Origin: Nothophaeocryptopus gaeumannii
Taxonomy: Eukaryota; Ascomycota; Dothideomycetes; Mycosphaerellales; Mycosphaerellaceae
Assembly (NCBI GenBank): GCA_031771865.1
Contig: JASISA010000042.1
Coordinates: 551,501-615,500, forward strand
DNA length: 64,000 bases
Reading direction: 5' to 3'
The notes under the pieces were generated by a model. It worked only from the letters and a program-made list of their open reading frames with translations. It was not told where the DNA came from and made no database searches. Positions 51,845 through 63,748 of this stretch are shown in pieces; the first letter of the stretch is position 1; each line of letters opens with the position of its first letter. Both the position numbers and the translations under genes were made by a program.

Positions 51845-53339
51845 GGTGGGTGGATGTTGGTTGAGTTTTTCTCTCCTCGAGGTTTCTGTGGGGGTAGATT
51901 GTACTGTATCGATGTCGCTTGGTCTGCTGAAGATAGGGGACTCTTGTAATCTCTGTCTGATCGTGTGTTTGTGTGTATGTGTCCCGTTCGTCTTGATCTG
52001 GAAGTACGGCCATTTTGATCTTGCAAGTCCTGAGTATTCACCCTGCTCAAGTGTCGTCTTGTTCACGTCAACAGCCTCGAGATAATATCTTTGTCACTCG
52101 CAAAATGAATGTCAAGAACCTCGAGTGAATGTCTCAGTGTAAAAACCAAGAGTCAACTACAGAGGGACAACGCGATTATCTCCAGCGCCAAGAGCCTATC
52201 CACTATCAGTAGTGCCAAAAGATTTTGAAATAACATGTTGAATGGCACTGTGAATAATGCCACAACGGGCGGATCGGGTTACAAGAGGCAGGGGCAGGCA
52301 GTGAAGTCCCAAGCAACAACGCGTCCTCTGGAAACGGGAGTGCGAGATGGACTGAGCAGGGCCGCAAATAAGTAGAGGACGGATATCTGCGGTTTGCGCC
52401 ATTAGAATCGCCTTGTGTCTTGGAGTGATAGTCATGGGATTCGCTGTTCAGGTAGCATATTTGAAGGTAATCGAAATTCATGTTAGTCCATCACTATACG
52501 GTTGGTGAAGAGCCTCATAGTAACTGCAATCGAGACATGCCCATGTTTCGAAAGGAATAGTATCGCTCCCACCCATAGAGCCGTCTGGCCAAGCCTCAGG
52601 TTCGTAGTCTTTTCTGTCTTGTGGATATGGGACACGCCGGGACATCCTCAGTCTCGGCGCTCGCGCTTGCTGATTGGATGGTATCCAAGGCGAGGTTTGA
52701 TAAGTGAACAGAACTCCGAGAGACATAGAAGGCCTGGGGCGCGTGCATAATAAGAGGGTGATAGCGATGGTGATGGTAATGGAAGGGTGGCTGTCGCGCA
52801 GACGCGTTGGTGATGGACGTCGAATTAGCGCACGGGCCCCAATTCTCGGGCCGGATTTCAGAACATTACCTCTAGCAATCAACTCTTACATCGATATGCT
52901 CTCTCAAATCACAACTATCATCTTCTTCCTCACACTGTTCGTGTTTCATATGATCATACCATGTCCAAGGAGCTGCGTAAGTCTTTTGCTCATCCTCACG
53001 TGCCAGGATCCGCGATCTTCCTTCAATCCGGCCTACGATTCCACAACGGACACTCTGGCATCACCTTTCGTCCAAAGCACGAGGCAGGTTCATGTGACGC
53101 GGCATGTATACTTCAGCTATCTACGCTACGAGCGGATCACGCACCACTACAAGCTCGTCTAAACGCTTGCCTCCGTACGATACTGGCCCACGCTTCACTG
53201 CCTAGCATATTTACGAAAAGCCTGGACGACTGGTCAAGCAAGACACCTGTCGTAAAATGATCCACGAGATCGAGCGCAGGATCTTCGACGGTGGACACAT
53301 CATAAGAGTAGGATAGAACTTGGACACCGTAAGCGCTCA
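51845..53339. other. 1.5-kb stretch; only one weak ORF
   Basis: This is the promoter side of the C2H2 gene and further intergenic sequence. Apart from the weak ORF listed separately, nothing was recognised. Confidence 0.35.
52478..52726 (-). CDS. Possible 82-residue hypothetical protein
   Basis: The ATG at 52726 opens a frame with VLFTYQTSPWIPSNQQ, a basic middle and an acidic/aromatic end (EAWPDGSMGGSDTIPFETWA, then CLDCSYYEALHQPYSDG). Composition is compatible with coding, but no family was recognised. Confidence 0.25.
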   Translation of the reverse strand: MSLGVLFTYQTSPWIPSNQQARAPRLRMSRRVPYPQDRKDYEPEAWPDGSMGGSDTIPFETWACLDCSYYEALHQPYSDGLT

Positions 53340-54141
53340 CCGTAAGCGCTGATCAGAGCCGGGCGTCACTCAGTGAAAGCTACCTCCGCCCCGCCAAGCC
53401 TTCGCGGGCAAGCCTGTGAAAGCAACTCTTTCCTTTGTTTGCTATCATGAAGAACCTGAATTCCCTTTCGACAAGCTGGCACCCAATCGGATGTCCCACC
53501 GGCTGGGACAAATTGAGTGTCCGGCTTCGAAAGGGTCAACTGACCTAGGAGAAACTCGGAGGCTCTGAGTTCAGATTCCCTCTCGGCGATGCCCAACCCA
53601 CAACGACCGGTCGATTTGCCCTTCCTAGGGGCAAGCGCGCCCCAGTTCTAGTGGATAGTCGACCGGTAGGTCATCGGGATTGATCGGCCCTACTCACGAC
53701 GAGCCCTCCGGGCTTCTCCTTTTGTATGTGAAAAGGTCTAGTATCTCTTCCTATTTTATTTTTTGACTTCTTCTTGCTTTCTCGGAATACGCCCGTCTCT
53801 CGTGGTCGACGGACTATAGATGTCCCTGAACAGGTCGGCGGGTTTTCCCTTTCTGAGGTGTTTCGAACCTAACCTTTGGGGATCGGGTACGGTCAAATCG
53901 GTCGGGGAAGCGGATGTTACTTTCAGATACTCATAAGTCATTTGTCGAGGTAGGAGCGTAGCAGTCGGGCGGCAATGCTTGAATGCGGGAGCCAGGTAAC
54001 GGGATACGCAGAGTCGTAGTAAGCGGTAGGCAAGCAAGGCGCGTACTTAATGTCTGGTAGCGACTGTTACCAGACGTACGCCTTTTTCCGATGGGTTAAG
54101 TAGGAGAGATTGAAAGGGACGGAGAGCAAAGCTGCAGCTGA
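53340..54141. other. Foreign-looking segment without fungal genes
   Basis: Sequence texture changes here, with runs such as CTATTTTATTTTTTGACTTC beside GC-rich blocks. Open minus frames exist (53756-54037, 93 codons; 53366-53596, 76 codons), but neither starts with ATG and neither resembles fungal proteins. The look recalls plant-organelle intergenic DNA, but I cannot verify this. It abuts the truncated nucleosidase-domain fragment at 54142. Confidence 0.3.
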
Positions 54142-54262
54142 TTTCAGGTAAATTCTTTGGAGGATCGTATTCTTCGTCTAATGACGCTTCCACGGCGGCC
54201 TTTTCCAGAGGTAGAGCGCCAATGACACCAACCTGGTAGGATTCAATGTTCGGCACATTAAC
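54142..54262 (-). pseudogene. Nucleoside phosphorylase-like (PNP_UDP) domain, N-terminal fragment
   Basis: Minus-strand codons read NIESYQVGVIGALPLEKAAV, then LDEEYDPPKNLPE. This is the opening strand and helix of the PNP_UDP/MTA-SAH nucleosidase domain found at the N-terminus of many fungal NLR-like (NACHT or ankyrin) proteins. No ATG is in frame and the domain stops abruptly after about 40 residues where the foreign-looking segment begins. Confidence 0.55.
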
Positions 54263-55352
54263 CTCGGAAGTGGATAGGAACAACGCGCCACGAGCTGCGT
54301 GTCAAGGACGCGTATTGACTGCTTGGGGCGCGTCACTGAGCTCGCTGGAGCATGGTAATTCAGTCAACATGCTTGTGCCAGCTCATGAACCTTCGAATGA
54401 GGTAGTCAGGCTGGCACTCAGCCTTGCGGCAGCTACATGATAGCCATAGCTAGAGCGCAGCTGTGGCGAGGAGCAGCCTTTCTCAGGCGGTTCTACAGTG
54501 TAACCACGATTTTGCGATCTCCCCGTGATAGTACGCAATGGTCCGCTAGAATTCGACTGACCTCAAAACAGCATTATAAGTGCTGAATGCTTAAGACAGT
54601 GCTATGTTGGCAACGAGTGAAGGGGTGATTGCAGCGGGCTGTAGTGCTTGCATTGTGTGTTTTATGAAGTAGAAAACGATTCAATGAAGCGAACACATCT
54701 CATCAATTCTCATGCCATTAATGCCGACCGAGAATATGGCACCTTCTCTTTCCACGGCGAGCTTATCAGGTCGTGGGTGAAGTCGCTGGACAGCAAATCT
54801 GCCAAAGTTCTACCGAAGACATACAGGTGCTTCCCAACTCCTTCCAGCTACCACCCACTCCCATGGTACGTACCACTGACTTTGCCCCAGTCGAGTAAGC
54901 CACAAGTCCCAAATAACAGGTGATCATCTCACGCAGGTCATCAATGTCGTGACTACCAACTAAGGCAAGGCAAGGTAGCTGTTCCCGTGTCGTGTACAGC
55001 TCCAACTCCTCTCCCTTGTACCTAGCTCATAAATCGTATAAATCGCGCAACTCTGAGGTATTTTCACGCAAGTCACCCAGCCTTCAGCACTAAGGATTGC
55101 GGGATCGACAAGCAAAAAGGCACCAGACACCACGCGTACGTATATGAGCTGAGGTTGCCCCCCTTTGCATTTGATAGCTTTAATGCTTCCTACTCCTTTA
55201 GTGCTGGCCAAATTTCCCAAGATGGCTTCCTGTTCTGTCATCATTTCTTGGCTTCTTTCCCTTCTCTTTCGTCACTAATAATAGAAGATGCTTCATCGCT
55301 CGAACGCTTCACTCCACAATATAATACCCTCACAGATCCCACGCGCGCCTCG
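54263..55352. other. No gene seen
   Basis: 1.1 kb of intergenic sequence. Frames on both strands are short and unrecognised. Confidence 0.35.
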
Positions 55353-56795
55353 CTATGCGCTCTCCCCGATCCACCGCTTCGGCACCCGATCTTTGCGTTC
55401 AAAGAAAGCCGGACTGGCCTGTCTCGGAGGCAACCAAATCTTCGCACGACCCTGCTCCAACTTCCCTTCCCGACGCATGTTCATCTCAAGAACTACGACA
55501 CGCAAGAAATCCGAATTCTCACGAACCTCGCGTTGCCTGACTTCACCCGATCCAAGAAGAGCCCTGCCAGCTTCCGAATTTGGACTGGGACTCCGCTTGG
55601 AACTACCTCTACGACGACCACGAGTATAAGTTTGCATCTGAATCGTTGGCGCTTCGTCTACCGCTTCTGCGAGGAATGGAGCATGCAGGGCTTCCTGGAA
55701 CGGCGCCTCTTGCTCTTCGAATGTTAGAGGCATAGGGTTGAGATATCTTCGCTGAGCTGATGTTGGCGTTCCGTCGACTGCTGGTCGGATCTCGGAGCTG
55801 AGTCGTGGGAATAGGAAGGGATGCGACCAGAGTGCATCATCGATAGGTAAGTTTCCGGGCCTGGAGAACGATGGTGTGGATGCGGCTCGTCCGAGTGAGG
55901 ATATGGAGCTCACAGCCGCATCTTTGAAAGACTGCAGAGATGCTGTAAGATTCGATTTGAAAAACGACCGAGACTTCGAGGTAGCAGTTGCCTGCTTCTG
56001 TACGGGCAGTAGAAAGCCAATCTCCTCGTCCGAATCGGGTCGAGAGATTAGAGGATGGTTCTCTACGCAGTTCTCAGAAGCAGGCAGTGATCGCGACTTC
56101 TCCTTCTTCAAGATCGTATATGACCGCCGGCTACGCAGCGATCCTGGAGTGGATGGGCTGCCTACAGAGAGTACCGACCTATCGTCTGAGTCCAGAGAGG
56201 GCATGCTCTCGGTTGACGCAGATCTGGCACTCAAGCAATTAGGCCGGCCCAGACTGTCACGCTCTTCATAGTCCGCATCTTCAAGCAGGACGCTGAGTGC
56301 GCCGGAGCTACCGTAGCTCGATTTGAGCGACTCATCGCTCTTCCACTCGCTGACTAACTCCTCGATCGAGATGCGACGATGGCGGTCAGGTCTGTGTCGG
56401 TATCGATTTGGTCGTCGCGGTGGAAGGGTAGTCACCGCCAGCAGTGCGGCGACCGCTGGAGGCAATGCATTGGGATCGTGTGACTGCTTCCCACGACCAA
56501 TGTTGACGGTTGCGCTGCGGTGAGTGGTAGGCATCGTGTGACTTCGCTCTGGGTAATTGCGGTCCGACACAGCGACATAGGATGGTTTCGCGGTGGGAAT
56601 GCTGACTGGTTCTGATGTTGGTCGCCTCAGTGATACAGGTCGCGAGCGCGATATTTGTTTCCTGTCGCTGCTGTTTTGTTGTTGTGTGGGCGGTCTGCGA
56701 TTGCCGGAAGATCGACGTGGGAGTCGCTCCGCCTGGCTTTGGCTTTGACCGTCCATGACGGCCGAGCTGTATCTGAACGAGCTCGGCACTATCAT
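55353..56795 (-). CDS. Conserved disordered fungal protein
   Basis: A single-exon frame of 480 residues (or 467 from a second ATG at 56756). Most is low-complexity and Ser/Arg/Pro-rich (RSRPVSLRRPTSEPVSIP, RRPNRYRHRPDRHRRISIEE). A conserved C-terminal block reads REVRENSDFLRVVVLEMNMR, then GRAKIWLPPR, seen in many Pezizomycotina homologues and likely the functional core. No signal peptide, span or enzyme motif is present. Basic/Ser clusters suggest a phosphorylated scaffold or regulator. A 361-codon overlapping frame on the same strand is a shadow. Confidence 0.75.
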   Translation of the reverse strand: MIVPSSFRYSSAVMDGQSQSQAERLPRRSSGNRRPPTQQQNSSDRKQISRSRPVSLRRPTSEPVSIPTAKPSYVAVSDRNYPERSHTMPTTHRSATVNIGRGKQSHDPNALPPAVAALLAVTTLPPRRPNRYRHRPDRHRRISIEELVSEWKSDESLKSSYGSSGALSVLLEDADYEERDSLGRPNCLSARSASTESMPSLDSDDRSVLSVGSPSTPGSLRSRRSYTILKKEKSRSLPASENCVENHPLISRPDSDEEIGFLLPVQKQATATSKSRSFFKSNLTASLQSFKDAAVSSISSLGRAASTPSFSRPGNLPIDDALWSHPFLFPRLSSEIRPAVDGTPTSAQRRYLNPMPLTFEEQEAPFQEALHAPFLAEAVDEAPTIQMQTYTRGRRRGSSKRSPSPNSEAGRALLGSGEVRQREVRENSDFLRVVVLEMNMRREGKLEQGRAKIWLPPRQASPAFFERKDRVPKRWIGESA

Positions 56796-58345
56796 GTTCG
56801 CGCTTGTGCGGTGGCCAGGGTGTGCTTAGAGGGCGAAAGGAGCGACGTGGTTCCAGTTGGGTAAGAGGAGTAAAAGCAAAGTGCAGTGTCGTAAGGCGTC
56901 CGCGAACCGGCGTGAAAAGTGGGGCTGGCTCCGTATACTGCCAGCAGACAAGACAAGGCAAGGCACCGTCAGGGTCAGGGTCCAATAAAGCCCTTGCAGA
57001 CTGGCTCGCGACTGGCCAGGGGTTGATGATGAATATGCTAGTTCCTGAAAGTGGTCGTGAATAATGTGAGAGACATGTCAAAGATGCCGGACGGGACGAG
57101 ATGCGCTGAAGTGGCAGAGTTGCGGTCGCAGGCCTCGGAGGCCGTCGTGGATGACGAAGGTCACGGCATGTATTTGCTCCGTAGCGAAGAGGCGAGCAGA
57201 CGTGGGATGGCCGTGGTTGGTCTGATAAGGCGACTATGAGCCAGCGAACCAAACTCTCAGCTGGCAAGACAAGACAAGCCTCACCAGCCTCAAAGGTACA
57301 AGCGTACAAGAGCGATACGGCAGCCTTGCCATGTCCGCACCCTTGCATTATTCGCAAGGGGAAACCATCATCTCGTTGGCAGCCGGGACAGGGAGCTAGA
57401 TCAGCTGCCTGTTTGAGCCATGACAACCACGCTTCACCCATCCTGGTACCGCGGTACTGTAGCGTGGGCAAGTTGCAACGTGTGTGTGTGATGGTAATTC
57501 ATTGTGTGTGTGGACGCGCTGCACTGCCGGGTTCTCCGCGGGCCGCTTACTCGACCAAGCCTTCTGCACCCTTCCACGATCCTTCTGGCCTCGCCATGGT
57601 CTGAAAATGAGACAGACGGCCCGTTTTTGATTGGCAGTCTCAGTCTCAGCCTTGCAAGTGATCCGCTAGCACGTACTTGCAGAAGACTGATGAAAGGCCG
57701 CGCTGATGAGAGGCTGGGGGGTTGTAGTATGACTTACTACGCAGGCCCGACTTTTTGCCAGAGCAAGTGCGTGCGAGCGGCAAAGGTTGAGACAAACAGC
57801 AAAGCCCTCACGCGCGTATACAGCGGCTTTTCGCGGCAGAGCGCAAAGAGCAAAGGGTAATCGAGACTCGGAGATCCGGATGAAGGACGGCTGATTAATT
57901 AATGTACCCCGAACAGATCGCTGCCTTGGAGCCTCCAGGACAGCAATGCTGAATCCAGTGTAGAGTATGCCATCGCGTATTGAAAGCATACAAAGACAAT
58001 ATCCGGAGCGGAGGAAAAGCGAACGACCTACCCCATTCGCCAAAGATAAGCACACGAGCTGTAGCTGTCAGACGAGCACTGGTAGAGATACCTGCTGTAC
58101 ATGTCGCGTGGTGCATCGTGCATCATGCATCACATTTCTCCGGGCCGTCACGCGTTTATGACGGAAGACGGAAGAGGAAGCAAGAGCGGGGAACTATCAC
58201 TCCCATCATTCACTTACGCCAGCATGTGAAACATTCAGCCGTCTTTCCGTATGCCCCTCTCCAAACGAAGTATAATAGTTAATCGAAGAGCTGTACCCTT
58301 AGCGAACATGAATATGTACAATTCATTAACGTACAATATACCCAT
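56796..58345. other. 1.5-kb gene-free stretch with GT microsatellites
   Basis: Short (GT)n runs lie at about 57481-57490 and 57505-57512. No supported gene. Confidence 0.4.
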
Positions 58346-59517
58346 CTAGGCCTTCACTTTTGCCGACTTCGCTTTCTCCTTCGCCTTGTCTTTCGCCTTC
58401 GTCTGTGCAGCAACAGCAGGTAAAAGCTCCCTGACCTTCCTCAAGATCCTCCTCCCATCGCTCGGCGTATACGTTCCATTCAACATCGTCTTCCTCGCAA
58501 TCTCATTCAATGGCTTTTGCGCGAATGCGTCGTTACCTGCAAGCTGCTTCCAAGGATCATACGATCCCCTGGCCATCTTTACGACGAATGAGGACTTCTT
58601 ACCAGGCACAAGTCCCAAGGGACCTTTATGGCGGAAGCTGGGGGCCGGGTATGCAATGGCTTGGAGCCTGTCGCGTATTGCGCCTGTAAAGCCTTGTCCG
58701 ACTGGTTGACCAGTGCCGTAGCCGGAGTGGAGGAGGGCCTCAGACGTGACGCCTTGAGGTTTGTATGCAACACCCATTGGCTTCACCTCTGCCAGTTTCT
58801 GCTTCAGCGACTGTTGATCCTTGCTCGAGATCGGCGTCCCATCTTCTTCAGTAACACCAAGCGCAAGTTCCGCCGCCCTATTCGCATCTCCTAGTATGCT
58901 CGCTTCCAGCACGCTCACTCCGCCTTCTGACAGCTCTTGTACCTCATGAGATGTTCTTGTACGCTGTGGTCTCGATTTCTGGATCCGCACTCTTTCATCT
59001 GATCTTGTCGCTTTTCCTACTCCCGGCGCATTCGGCCCTTCCCTCCCAGCTGTAACGTTCTCTCCCATCACTTCTCCAGGTCCGTTCACCGGATCGGCTA
59101 CGAAGCCTGCGGTCGTTGTCGGCGGCTGAGGATCGGATTGATATCCTCCAGTTGCGCTTCCTGGTCCCGCGGTAGGGTCGCCTGCTAGGGCTTCAGGACT
59201 TCGATCGGCTTGAGGCGGAGGCGGTCCTTTTTGGAGCATCTGCACTTCGTTGGAGATCATCGCTGCGCGTTGCTGCCGTTTTGACCCTCTGTTACCGGCT
59301 TCGGGAGTGTCAGTCACGAGATTATGATGACGCTATGAGATATTGTACCATTAGAAACAGGCGGACTGTCCTCAGCAATGCTTGGAGGAGATCCATCCTC
59401 TTGCTGTCGTCTCGACGCGTGAAAGCAACGCGCGCATTGCCCGCTTCGCAGCCATCGAGTCTTGAGCAGCTGTCGCTCCGAGGAGCTCAACGCTGCAAAA
59501 GACCGTCTTGTGATCAT
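58346..59517 (-). CDS. Probable mitochondrial protein of unknown function
   Basis: Exon 1 (59517-59349) and exon 2 (59298-58346), split by a 50-bp intron with a CTGAC branch site, give 373 residues. The N-terminus (MITRRSFAALSSSERQLLKT, then RCFHASRRQQ) is Arg/Ser-rich without acidic residues at the start and looks like a mitochondrial presequence. The middle is Pro/Gly-rich and disordered. The conserved-looking C-terminal half has DRLQAIAYPAPSFRHKGPLG, a KKSSFVVKMARGSYDPWKQL segment and LNEIARKTMLNGTYTPSDGR, and ends in a Lys/Ala-rich tail. The in-frame start at 59317 is only GTG, so the spliced exon is needed for an ATG. No family was recognised. Confidence 0.65.
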
Positions 59518-61409
59518 TGTTTTATCGGGATGGTCAATAGCATTGAGGAAGGAAAGCATCTGGAGATGAAGTCGACGGGCGTCGGCGCGCATCCTGAGTA
59601 GGCTTAGCCTCTTCGGCGCCGATATTTGATACAGACACATCAATATGACCGTCAATGCTATGATCATCCTCCAGCGACGATTGCAAAAGCTGGGGCACTT
59701 TGCTACATGACCCTTGTCTAAGTCTCCAAATGCTACTCTCTGCGCTCTCAAACGATATTCGTACGAGGTGCTCAAACACAGACAGAGTGGAGGCAACAGT
59801 AATCGAAGTAGAGATCCGATTGCTGCCCGAACCAGACCATACAACAGTGCCACTGCAGCATTGCAAACGAAGTGGAAGCAGCCAGCCGGATAGGTCCTCC
59901 ACAGACGTCCCAAAAGCAGCACGGCCTCTGTGCAAGATTGGAGATCAATGTCCTCACCGCCCGAGCACGAAGTTGGCCGTCTATCACTTTACTCTCGCTC
60001 CGCCTATCCCCCAACGCCAAGACAACTCTATGAACTGGGGTCAGTCAGAGTGGAGTAGGGCGTCACAAGTCATCAAGCTCAAGAAGATCGAAACCTCGAA
60101 GAACATACTGTGCAGAAGTGCTCCGCTATTGCTCAGATTCCGCTTGAACACACCTGATCTGACCGGCGTTCAAGTCTGTGCTAGCTGCTGCTCACCTCGG
60201 GCCGGTGCTCAAATCAGAAGTCTATGACCAGCCCTTCGAAGAAGTCGACTCCACGCGACGCATCATTATCCTGACCAACACCATCGATTCATTTGGAAAG
60301 TGCACTAATGATGCTATAGAAGAACAGCGCTCCAGATAGGCAACTCTTCGGGTCCGGTCTACGTGCTGCAATTTCAAGAAGGACGAGACGAACATCCAGG
60401 ACAGCTCGCAATCAATACGGTGAGGACACGCTTGTGACGCAGAATATCGAGCTAAGTGTCGCTCTACCGCTTCAAGCGTCGCTCGCGGGATGTTGTAGAA
60501 GGTTCCCGCAATAGTCAGATCATCCTCACAAGGCATCACCATTAATTTCGAAGTTGTGAGTGACGAAAGCTTGTTACGAGAGTAAGATGCGTCCCGCTTG
60601 ATAAAGGTCAATGGAAACCATTGGAGGCGCCTTGGAAGAGTGTTTCAGATCCTGCTCTCCAGTACTGCTGCCTTGTCAATGCTAGGAGCCGTGGCCCGTC
60701 ATGAAACTGCGAACAGAACGTGCTGTCCTGGCCGGAACTGATGTTGTGACTGTCACGCCACAACGCAAAGGATTGCAGCGCTCGAGACGAGCAACGAAAG
60801 TATTATGAATGCTTTACGAAAACAATCCCCTATTATAGTCGGATAGTTCCTACGCTTCTCGCGGGTCGAAGCCGGATCCCTATCGTCAACTCCCATCCCA
60901 CCGACTATTCTCCCAAACACCCTGTTTCGACAAGTCAAGACCTGACGAACTAAGTAGAAACGCAGTAGATGTATAATGTGTTCTGGCCCATTTAACCGCA
61001 ATAACTCTCAAGGATCGGGATGGCTTGTCTAGCGAGGAGTATGGACCGATCTCGTGACTCTACGAGCACCTCACGACAGCAATATATCAGGCTAGCCAGC
61101 CTGAGATTCGATACTTGCTCGAGTTTAACTTCGTAGTATAATACCCACCGCCATTCTTGATCCTCAACTTAGGCCCGGCTTGAAATGGATCCCTTGGTTG
61201 AATGGGTACGGCTGGACCGATACTGCGTTTGGAAAGAGAATCGTTACATGGAGAGCAGACGCTGAAATGGATAGTAGGATGATGCACAACTGGATTGATG
61301 ACTTAAAGGCCACCGAACGACTCGTTTAGATGTGCTATATGCATTTCAAGGGTATTAATCAAGTTGCTCGATATGATAATGTTGAAATATGCCAAGATCA
61401 AACGTTCTC
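59518..61409. other. 1.9-kb stretch without a supported gene
   Basis: A minus frame at 60222-60611 (129 codons, TTG start; contains TIAGTFYNIPRATLEAVERH) has coding-like character but no start, partner exon or family. Others are chance frames. Confidence 0.35.
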
Positions 61410-62782
61410 TCAACCCTCTTTGCCACCAACCAACGACCTCAACAACGCAACCAAGTCCTCCGAAAACCCCATTGTCGTCTTTATATCTGCTTTCGTCAAC
61501 GCTACATAGGTTGTCTTACACCCTTTATTCTTCACGGCTTTTCCATCAAGTCTATCCCTCATCCAAGCTAACGCACTCGCACTTCCCAAGGCCCCCTCAG
61601 AGAGATGCTCCCCGAGCACATCTTTTTGATACTCAATCGTCGCTCCTTGGGCACAAAGCTTGTGCACCAGAGCATCTGTATCCTTGACGGGGCTGATATC
61701 TTCCCCCAAAGCTTCGTATACGAACATCGGCGCTGTCGGCACGCCGTGTACTCCCATGGTTCCACCTGCTGCGAGAACGCTGGCAGGTACAGCATCCGAG
61801 AGGGCGGATTCGCCATGTTTGAGATAACTGTAGACGTTTTTGAACCTTCCGGTTGTGGAGAGACAATGGTCGGCCAGGGTGTAAAATTCGGATTTCTTTG
61901 AAGGGACGAGGTTTGTTTCGAGGTAGGTTGAGAAATTGGAGTAGGCTTTACTCAAGCCGTACATTCCTGGGAATATGAGGCCGGAAAAGAGAGTGCCGTT
62001 TACTTTGCGAATGACGTTGGCCAGTGATGGTATGAGGCCGCCCATGGCAGCACCGACGAGGTTGGACGAGAGGTCGGGGGCGTAGGAGGGTTGGAGTTCG
62101 GAGGCGTATTCTGAGGCTACGGAGCCGCCTGAATAGCCCCATATTGCGGTACGAGCGGATGGGGAAAGGCCGTTGGAAGTGGCGGCGTTGAGGACCGCGC
62201 GGATAGAATCGAGGGTGCCGTAGCCGGACCCCACGCCGGCTGTGAAGGCTGCGGTGAGTTGTTCGTAGTCGGGGATTACGACGTACCAGCCTTGGTCTAG
62301 GGAGGCTGAGGCCTGAAAACGTGGATTAGATGGGGCATGGTGATGGAAGAATAGTAGTGACTTACCATGACGATGTCAAACGGCGCGGTTGTGTTTGCTC
62401 CAGCACGGAGCGCGTATGATGGGCTGCAGTCGTTGTTGGCGCTATCGTATATTGTCTGGTACGACACGAGCTTCGTAGGGTCGGCATTCTTGGGGACAAG
62501 AAGCGTAGTGACCGCAGCTGCTGGGTTGCCAACGCTGTCGGTCGTTCGGTAAAGATATTGGTAGGCAGATCGGGCTGATAGAGGGAGGAAAGTCTTGCCA
62601 ACGAGGCCGTTGAGGTTAGGCTGAATCTGCCTTCGATTGATCACGTCCCCAGGGTTCCATTGGGCCAAGTCACTCGGAGGCACGTAGAAAGGATCCTGGC
62701 TTGGTAGAGTGACCGCTTCGATTGGGAAAACCAGGAGCGAAAGGACTACCAGAAGCTGGCAGATCGATTCGAGAAGACCCAT
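61410..62782 (-). CDS. Secreted lipase, LIP family
   Basis: Exons 62782-62366 and 62312-61410 (53-bp intron) give 439 residues. A signal peptide (CQLLVVLSLLVFPIEA) is followed by an alpha/beta-hydrolase of the fungal secretory lipase family (Candida LIP / CalA type). Landmarks are DPFYVPPSDLAQWNPGDVI, SYQTIYDSANNDCSPSYAL, WYVVIPDYE, the nucleophile elbow GYSGGS with Ser200, PMFVYEALGEDISPVKDTDA (acid region), and a His in LGEHLSEGALGS. It is an extracellular triacylglycerol or ester hydrolase. Several N-glycosylation sites are present. All catalytic regions are intact. Confidence 0.9.
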
Positions 62783-63748
62783 GTTGAAATCCTCACAGTC
62801 ACTTACCTCAACCTCAAGGTGCGTCTGAACCTTGAGTCGACCTTATACCCGCTGTTGAATGGTCATGCACAGCCCTCGAGTCCTGATCACATCCTCATTA
62901 GCGATCTGTGGCGTTCTGCAATGGCTTGAAACGTCAAAGGGACCATCAAATTGGCGAGGACCATATACTAGTATCAGAGAGTCATCTCCATGAGCAGACG
63001 ATGCCGTAAGTCCAGTGGTACTGTGCCGACCAACATAAGGGCCTGATTGTCTCGAGGAATGGCATGATCCTTGCTTGGATGGAGCCAGAGTGCGGTTGGG
63101 TGAGCACTTCGACTCAGCCTTGGCCGCCTTGTTCCTAGCATCCCTTGCTGGAAGGACAATCTTGCCGCTTAGTCTGCAATCGTGAGACATGCCCATAGTG
63201 CGCCGGCCCGAGTTGAAGCGTCGATGGTGGAACATAGGCTGTGGTACAATCTGTTCGAAGTGTGTGATGGGAGTTATTGAAGGGAGTGATGAGCGAGGAC
63301 GTGAGACCGAGTAGTGGAGGCGGCGCGGCGGGAGAGTGCATTGGCGTGGCATCCGGCAAAACGTTGTTCCGTGACTGCTTTCGCCGATCTCCTCCCTCGC
63401 TCCTTCCCTACCTCCGTAGCTTCCTCGTCCGCGACACGCATCACCTTCAACACGCTTCCATGCATCTTGATGCCACGATACTCGTCCACGATCCTCATCT
63501 CAGCGCCTAGACGCTCCTAATAATATGGAGGATACCACCGAATCGAGAGCAGACTCCAAAGAATGAAAGAATGGAGCACCCGCAACGCTCGGCTTGCCTT
63601 CACGTCATGAATCATCATGGACGGCAACATGGAGCTTTGTTCGACACGTCGCGTAACAATGGAGTGCACTCTCTCTCGCTCACCTTTATGACAGTAAGAA
63701 GTACACTCCTAAGACCGATCTCTGTAGTTCCTTGTCCTGTGCGCAAAC
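62783..63748. other. Intergenic; a possible hypothetical gene on the minus strand
   Basis: A minus-strand ATG frame at 62843-63352 (169 codons) contains KIVLPARDARNKAAKAESKC, and a partner at 63274-63498 contains MRIVDEYRGIKMHGSVLKVM. They read partly like coding sequence, but neither could be joined or recognised. Confidence 0.3.

Noticed and set aside
56386..57471. 361-codon minus-strand frame overlapping the disordered protein gene
   Set aside because: It lies in another frame of the conserved 55353-56795 gene; low-complexity, Pro/Arg/Thr-rich translation with no domain.
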